Source: Actinomadura sp. NBRC 104425 (lineage in GTDB: Bacteria > Actinomycetota > Actinomycetes > Streptosporangiales > Streptosporangiaceae). From it: a stretch of DNA of 64,000 bases. The DNA is taken from assembly GCF_030269545.1 (NCBI RefSeq), contig NZ_BSTN01000001.1, positions 389,204 to 453,203 of the forward strand. The letters are read 5' to 3'. The position numbers and the translations under genes are program-made. Positions 59,457 to 64,000 of this stretch are shown here, piece by piece (positions within the stretch are counted from its first letter, which is position 1; each line of letters begins with the position of its first letter). The notes under the pieces are model-generated. The model was not told where the DNA came from and did not search any database. It saw nothing but the letters and a program-made list of their open reading frames with translations.

Positions 59457-59756
59457 CGAGTCGAGAACCTGGCCGTGCGCACCATGGTCCGCAACCGCTC
59501 GCTCGCCCGCGCGATCTCCGACGCATCGTGGCGTGAGCTGCGGTCGATGCTGGAGTACAAGTGCGGCTGGTACGGGCGCCGACTGCTGGTCGCAGACCGC
59601 TGGTACCCGTCCTCCAAGCGGTGCTCGACGTGCGGCACCGCGCAGGACACGATGCCGCTGGACGTCCGGACGTGGCAGTGCGCCTGCGGCGCGGTCCACG
59701 ACCGCGACGTCAACGCCGCCAAGAACCTCCTCGCCGCCGGGCCGGCGGAGAGCTGA
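59457..59756 (+). pseudogene. tnpB: 5'-truncated IS605-family tnpB
   Basis: The reading frame continues directly after the methyltransferase stop with ENLAVRTMVRNRSLARAISD, then ASWRELRSMLEYKCGWYGRR, the zinc ribbon CSTC...CAC, and HDRDVNAAKN, which holds the last RuvC catalytic Asp. These are the C-terminal 100 residues of TnpB/OrfB; the first two thirds, including the earlier RuvC residues, are missing. It cannot be a functional nuclease. A GTG at 59475 could express a zinc-ribbon peptide. The right-end hairpins of the element follow. Confidence 0.86.
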
Positions 59757-59880
59757 AACGCCTGTGGAGCTGGTGTCAGACCTCGAACGGGAGTCCTCTC
59801 GGGGCGAGGCGACCGGCTGTGAAGCAGGAAGACCGACCGGCGACGGTCGGAATCCCCCGCCTTCAGGCGGGGGAGGAGGT
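59757..59880 (+). mobile_element. IS605-type right end and omega-RNA-like 3' scaffold
   Basis: Downstream of the tnpB relic lie two nested hairpins, CCGACC/GGTCGG (59833-59850) and the perfect CCCCCGCC/GGCGGGGG with a TTCA loop (59854-59873), followed by GAGGAGGTCAA. This is the typical 3' end of IS200/IS605 elements, which also forms the 3' part of the TnpB guide RNA. The left end, the transposase gene tnpA and the target site are not present. The element is a fragment; sequence after 59883 would be the guide-equivalent and matches nothing I recognise. Confidence 0.7.
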
Positions 59881-60055
59881 CAACTGGCACCGCCGATCCG
59901 GTCGGAGGAGGAGGTCCGACCCCTGATTCCGGGACCTCGACATGGGTTGAGGTCGAGTCGCCCGTCGCACCGGCATCGTCGCGCGAGGGCTTGACACTTT
60001 GCGCGACCGCGCCCGCACGGCTTGAATGGCCAGGCGGCGACGAGGAGCGAGCAGC

Positions 60056-61225
60056 GTGGGCATCGACATCGACAAGGCGAGGGCGGACACACCGGGCTGC
60101 GCGCGGGTGGCGCACTTCAACAACGCGGGCGCGGCGCTGCCGCCCCGGCCGGTGATCGACGCGGTGAACCGCCATCTGGAACTGGAGGCGCTGACCGGCG
60201 GGTACGAGGCGTACGAGCAGGCGTCCGCGGCGGTCGGGCGGTTCTACGACGCGGTGGCCGGGCTGCTGGGCGCCGATCCCGGCGAGCTCGCCTACGTGGA
60301 GAACGCCACCCGGGCCTGGGACATGGCGTTCTACGCGATCCCGTTCCGCCGCGGCGACCGGATCCTCACCACCACCAGCGAGTACGCCAGCAACGCCATC
60401 GCCTACCAGCAGGTCGCGCGGGCGCGCGGGGTCCGCGTGGAGGTGGTGCCGGACGACGCCGACGGCCAGATCTCCCTGGAGGCGCTGGCGGCCGAGCTGG
60501 CCAGGGGGGACGTGCGGCTGGTGTCGCTCAACCACGTTCCGACGCACAACGGCCTGGTCAACCCGGCGGCCGAGGTGGGCCGGCTGACGCGGGCGGCGGG
60601 CGCGCTGTTCCTGCTGGACGCCTGCCAGTCGGTCGGGCAGCTCGCCGTGGACGTGCGGCAGATCGGCTGCGACATGCTGTCGGCGACGGGCCGCAAGTTC
60701 CTGCGGGGGCCGCGCGGCACGGGCCTTCTGTACGTGCGGCGGGACGTTGTGCGGACGCTGGAGCCGCCGTTCCTCGACCTGCACTCGGCCACCTGGACGG
60801 CACCGCAGGAGTACGTCGTCCGCGACGACGCCCGCCGGTTCGAGACGTGGGAACGCTACGTCGCCGGGCAGATCGGCCTGGGCGTGGCCGCCGACTACGC
60901 CTCCGCGCTGGGGGTCGCGGCCATCGAGGCGCGTGTGACGGCCCTGGCCGCCGGGCTGCGCGACGAGCTCGCGGCCCGTCCGGGGGTGCGCGTCCTGGAT
61001 CGCGGGGTGCGTCGATCGGGCATCGTCACGTTCACCGTGGACGGGCACGAGGCCGCCGACGTCAAGCTCGCGCTGCGGGAGCAGGGCGTCAACGTGAGCG
61101 TCACCAGCGGGCAGCAGCGTTTCGACCCCGGCGGCGGCGTCAGTGCCGTACGGGCGTCGGTGCACTACTACAACACCGAGGACGAGGTGGAGCGCCTGCT
61201 GCGCGCCCTGCCGCGTCCCGCCTAG
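60056..61225 (+). CDS. PLP-dependent class V aminotransferase (cysteine-desulfurase-like fold)
   Basis: 389 residues from a GTG start with GAGGAG 9 bases upstream; an ATG at 60026 in the same frame lacks a site. The fold opens AHFNNAGAALPPRPV, has the helix TRAWDMAFYAIPFRRGDRIL, and the PLP lysine Lys214 in SATGRKFLRGPRGTG. The C-terminal domain reads VKLALREQGVNVSVTSGQQR. It belongs to the isopenicillin-N-epimerase/EgtE-like branch of class V enzymes rather than to IscS. Substrate unknown. Monocistronic, followed by a DUF4239 gene. Confidence 0.9.
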   Translation: MGIDIDKARADTPGCARVAHFNNAGAALPPRPVIDAVNRHLELEALTGGYEAYEQASAAVGRFYDAVAGLLGADPGELAYVENATRAWDMAFYAIPFRRGDRILTTTSEYASNAIAYQQVARARGVRVEVVPDDADGQISLEALAAELARGDVRLVSLNHVPTHNGLVNPAAEVGRLTRAAGALFLLDACQSVGQLAVDVRQIGCDMLSATGRKFLRGPRGTGLLYVRRDVVRTLEPPFLDLHSATWTAPQEYVVRDDARRFETWERYVAGQIGLGVAADYASALGVAAIEARVTALAAGLRDELAARPGVRVLDRGVRRSGIVTFTVDGHEAADVKLALREQGVNVSVTSGQQRFDPGGGVSAVRASVHYYNTEDEVERLLRALPRPA

Positions 61226-61336
61226 CGTCCGCGCACAGGCGTGCTGTGTCCGGTCGTTCCCAGCTGACCGCCCCGAGTCGGCAAAGCCTTCGCCTGCCCC
61301 GGCGATCACCGGTGGACGCCGGGAAGGGGCGAACGC

Positions 61337-62125
61337 ATGACCACCGTGCTCCTGGGGTGCCTGGCCGTCTTCGGGACGGGAGCGGCGGCGGTCGCGGGGG
61401 CGCTGCTGATCCAGCGGACGGTCCCCGCCCGGGTGCGGTACGACTTCGGGATGTACGGGGCGCTCACCACCGCCCTGGTGGTCTCCGCGTTCCTGCTGTC
61501 GGCGGTGGCGACGGGCCTGTTCGTCTGGGAGGCCGTCAACCGGGCGAACACCGGCGTGGTGCAGGAGGCCGACGCCCTGCTCGACCTGTACTGGTACACC
61601 CGGACGATCGAAGGTCCGGAGGCGGTGCGGCTGCGCAGCGACCTGCGCGACTACACCAACCATGTCATCCAGGTGGAATGGCCGACGATGGACGAGATGG
61701 GGACGCTGAACCCCCGCTCCTGGCAGCTGGCGAGGCAGTTGCGCCTCGACGTCCTCAGCATCTCCCCCAAGGGCGGCGGTGCCGCCATCCGGTACCAGGA
61801 CGCGTTGCGGGCGGTCAACTCCGTGTTCGACGCGCGGCGCTCGCGCGGGGCGCTGATCACGACCCGGATCCCCCCGCTGATGTGGCTTGCGCTGCTGTCC
61901 ACCGGATTGCTGGTGGTGGTGCTGCCGATGCTGCGGGGCGATCCGCGTCCGGCGGTTCGGGTCGTGTTGGCGGTGGTGGGCGCGGCCACCGTCGCGTTCG
62001 TGGTATTCCTCCTCTACGAGGTCAACGTGCCCTTCACCGGCAACGTCAAGGTCACCCCGGCGCCGTTGGAGGAAGCGTTGCGCTCGTTCGCCGATATCGA
62101 TGCGTTCCCGGGGAACCGGCCCTGA
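61337..62125 (+). CDS. DUF4239 membrane protein
   Basis: 262 residues. Two N-terminal helices (about 3-24 and 40-64) and two C-terminal helices (about 178-195 and 205-227) flank a central region with the DUF4239 signature LRDYTNHVIQVEWPTMDEMG. The family is uncharacterised and spread through actinomycetes, cyanobacteria and proteobacteria. It lies 111 bases after the aminotransferase and before a carboxypeptidase. No activity can be inferred. Confidence 0.88.
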   Translation: MTTVLLGCLAVFGTGAAAVAGALLIQRTVPARVRYDFGMYGALTTALVVSAFLLSAVATGLFVWEAVNRANTGVVQEADALLDLYWYTRTIEGPEAVRLRSDLRDYTNHVIQVEWPTMDEMGTLNPRSWQLARQLRLDVLSISPKGGGAAIRYQDALRAVNSVFDARRSRGALITTRIPPLMWLALLSTGLLVVVLPMLRGDPRPAVRVVLAVVGAATVAFVVFLLYEVNVPFTGNVKVTPAPLEEALRSFADIDAFPGNRP

Positions 62126-62269
62126 CCAGCGATCGTTCAAGGCCGTGCACGCAGGTCGCCCCGGGGGCGGACCCGCGCATCTTGACAGATGCACGGGGTC
62201 GTCGGCGAGACCGTTCCGCCCGCCTGCCCGGTTTCCAATTGCCCGGCATGAAGTCGAGGAGGTCGCGCC

Positions 62270-64000
62270 GTGAATGACGCGTCGCGTGAGCTGGACGACG
62301 ACGCACGGCACGATCCTGCGGGGGAGCCCCCGCAGGACGGCCCCGAATCCGACGCGAAACCGGACACCGGCTCCGATCAGGGCGGCACCTCGGAAACCGG
62401 ACGAGAACCGGAGACAGCGACAGAGGAAGCGGAAGAGGCGGGCACGGAGATCGAGCCCGAGGCCGCCGACACCGAGGCACGGCCGGAGGCGGAGGCCGAG
62501 TCCGAAGCCGAGTCCGAGCCCTCGGCCGAGCCTGAAGGCGGCGAGGAGGAGCGGGCCGGGGAACAGGACGAGGTTGCGGCTGAGGCGAGCGCGGAGGCGG
62601 AGCAGCCGTCCGAGACCGCCGACGAGCCCCCGCAGGAAGACGTCACCGAGGCCGATCCCGAAGCCGAGCGGCGGCAGGAGGAAGCCGAGGCCGACGGGGA
62701 CGCCGACGAGGACGCCGACGAGGAGCAGGCCGAGGAGCAGCCGGAGCCCTGCGCGGATTCCGCCGAGTCGGCCGAGTCCGCTGAGCACGAGGCGGTCGAG
62801 GACGAGGCCGCCGAGGGCGAGCAGCCCGAGCAGGCGGACGAACCAGAAGAAGTCGGCGGACCTGAAGAAGTCGGCGAGCCTGAAGAACCCGGCGAACCCG
62901 AGGTAGCCGAGGACGAGCCCCGCCCCGCCGCCGAGCAGGCCGAAGAGGCGCAAGCCGGGGAAACCGAAGAGGACGCGGAAGAAGACGAGGACGGCGACGG
63001 CGGCGCCCGGACGCCCACCACGGAGTTCCGGCGGCCGCCCAAGCCGGAGCAGCCGCCCGCCCCGTCCAGCAACGTCACCGTCCCGGACCTGCCGCGCCCG
63101 GCGTTCCGCAGGGAACGGCCGGCCGACGCCGAGTTCGGGCCGAGCGCACCCCGGCGGCCCGCCCAGCAGGAGCCGGAACCGGCACCGCAGGAGCCCGCGC
63201 CTGCCGCCGAGGACGCCGCGCCCGGCCGTCCCGCCCCCGAGCAGGAGGCGCCCGGGGCTGCGGACGCCCCGCTGCCGTGGCTCGTGGAGGAGCAGCCGCA
63301 GTCCCACCAGACAGCATTCCGCTCGGCTCAGCCGACGGTGGAGCAGCCGCTGCCGGAGGCCCCTCCGTTCCGCCCCGAGAGCCTCACGGAGACGACACAG
63401 CGAGACCCCCTGCCCCAAACCGCACCGCCTGCGGCGGCAGCGGCGTACACGGCGCCCCCACCGCAGACGGCACCTCCCCCAGCGGTCGTCCAGCCGCACG
63501 CACCGCAGGGACCTGCGCAGCCCCCCGCGAAGAAACCGCGCAAGCGGCGCCGCGGCCTGATCACCGTCGTGGCCCTGCTCGTCCTGCTGGCAGGGCTGGT
63601 GGCGGGGCAGCTCATCCGGCCGACGCCCGAGCCGACCCTGCGTCTGACCCTGGCGACCACCCAGCACACCTTCGGGGGCGCCGCCCCGTCGCTTCCGTGG
63701 CCCCAGTACGGGCAGGCGACCCTCTACGTGGAGGGGGTGGGCTCCATGGGGGCGTCCGGTGGTCAGACGCCGATCCCCACGGCCAGCGTGGCGAAGGTGA
63801 TGACCGCCTACGTCTTCCTGCGCAACCACCCGCTGCAGCCGGGCGCGCAGGGCCCGACGTTCAGGATCTCCCAGCAGGAGGCCGCGCAGCTTCCCGCGCG
63901 CAAGAAGCGCGGCGAGTCGCTCGTCGAGGTGGTGGCGGGGCAGCCGTTCACCGAGCGCAAGGCGCTCGAGGCCCTGATGATCGTGTCGGCGAACAACATC
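62270..64000 (+). CDS. D-alanyl-D-alanine carboxypeptidase (S11-type PBP) with a long acidic N-terminal region; 3' end outside window
   Basis: 577 residues, incomplete. The GTG at 62270 has GAGGAGG 9 bases upstream and the frame is open to the end of the window. Residues 1-about 245 are extremely acidic (Glu/Asp with Ala, Pro, Gly and Gln), followed by a Pro/Gln-rich part, then a cluster KKPRKRRRG and one membrane helix (about 430-450). The carboxypeptidase domain follows, with SxxK as SVAK (Ser506, Lys509) and SxN as SAN (573-575); the KTG motif lies beyond the end. It would trim pentapeptides outside the cell. The basic residues before the helix place the acidic region inside the cell, unusual for this family. 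Confidence 0.88.
   Translation, partial: MNDASRELDDDARHDPAGEPPQDGPESDAKPDTGSDQGGTSETGREPETATEEAEEAGTEIEPEAADTEARPEAEAESEAESEPSAEPEGGEEERAGEQDEVAAEASAEAEQPSETADEPPQEDVTEADPEAERRQEEAEADGDADEDADEEQAEEQPEPCADSAESAESAEHEAVEDEAAEGEQPEQADEPEEVGGPEEVGEPEEPGEPEVAEDEPRPAAEQAEEAQAGETEEDAEEDEDGDGGARTPTTEFRRPPKPEQPPAPSSNVTVPDLPRPAFRRERPADAEFGPSAPRRPAQQEPEPAPQEPAPAAEDAAPGRPAPEQEAPGAADAPLPWLVEEQPQSHQTAFRSAQPTVEQPLPEAPPFRPESLTETTQRDPLPQTAPPAAAAAYTAPPPQTAPPPAVVQPHAPQGPAQPPAKKPRKRRRGLITVVALLVLLAGLVAGQLIRPTPEPTLRLTLATTQHTFGGAAPSLPWPQYGQATLYVEGVGSMGASGGQTPIPTASVAKVMTAYVFLRNHPLQPGAQGPTFRISQQEAAQLPARKKRGESLVEVVAGQPFTERKALEALMIVSANNI

Noticed and set aside
58599..59756. Read-through fusion of the methyltransferase with the TnpB fragment
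   Set aside because: The frames match but a TGA separates them and no recoding signal was seen, so two separate features were annotated.
59264..63829. A 1521-codon minus-strand open frame across the methyltransferase, TnpB relic, aminotransferase and carboxypeptidase genes
   Set aside because: It is antisense to five well-supported genes, has no recognisable domain and its composition mirrors the GC-rich third positions of those genes.
1..64000. tRNA or rRNA genes
   Set aside because: No segment showed a convincing cloverleaf with the T-loop GGTTCGAAT-type sequence, and no rRNA-like conserved stretches were seen.

Overview
The window is GC-rich actinobacterial chromosome: GTG and TTG starts are common, start/stop overlaps of the ATGA and GTGA type are frequent, and several genes look leaderless. 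The gene content (a protein O-mannosyltransferase, receptor-type Ser/Thr kinases, a DUF5753 XRE regulator, a conservon with a CYP157-like P450, and DUF4239, DUF305 and ChaB proteins) fits a filamentous or sporulating actinomycete. The overall flavour suggests Thermomonosporaceae/Streptosporangiales such as Actinomadura, but this is inference and no rRNA or tRNA is present to prove it.

Layout. 0-4.2 kb: the end of a protein mannosyltransferase gene, a DUF305/DUF6153 surface pair, and an MFS exporter divergent from a LacI regulator. 4.4-10.3 kb: a beta-lactam-related block holding a canonical secreted class A beta-lactamase, an MFS transporter, a class B PBP, a LysR regulator, and a second serine hydrolase of beta-lactamase fold without the usual catalytic Glu. 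10.3-17.3 kb: a VOC/MarR divergent pair, then two tandem receptor Ser/Thr kinases and a two-module AAA+ ATPase. 17.3-24.2 kb: an amidase, a DUF5753 regulator, a SnoaL protein with a decayed SRPBCC gene upstream, a secreted beta-helix protein behind a LacI-type operator, and an ArsR/VOC convergent pair. 24.3-26.3 kb: an aminoglycoside-phosphotransferase-type kinase split by about 285 low-complexity residues. 26.5-33.9 kb: an accessory stretch of orphan small or secreted proteins with strong hairpin terminators, ending in an IS5-family relic.

34.0-46.7 kb is an exopolysaccharide locus. Seven minus-strand genes (46702 to 38044) encode the priming glycosyltransferase, O-antigen ligase/polymerase, MurJ/Wzx-type flippase, polysaccharide deacetylase, GT4, Wzz-like protein and a second GT4. 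Most junctions overlap, so translation is probably coupled. A plus-strand GH26 glycanase sits next to the cluster, and an ATP-grasp ligase and a flavoprotein follow on the minus strand. This is a Wzx/Wzy-type assembly line with its own processing glycanase.

47-53.7 kb: a class E sortase translationally coupled to a metzincin-like zinc protease, a small membrane protein, a lone GT4, a DUF6401-like protein, and a ChaB/HhH pair. 53.8-57.9 kb: a complete conservon (cvnA-B-C-D-E, every junction overlapping) whose P450 lacks the K-helix ExxR. 58.6-64 kb: a SAM methyltransferase, abutted by a 5'-truncated IS605 TnpB with its right-end hairpins, then a class V aminotransferase, a DUF4239 membrane protein and the first 577 codons of a D-Ala-D-Ala carboxypeptidase with a very acidic cytoplasmic N-terminus.

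Other reading frames, some over 1000 codons, are open across much of the window only because of GC skew at third positions and were not annotated. No CRISPR array, tRNA or rRNA was seen.
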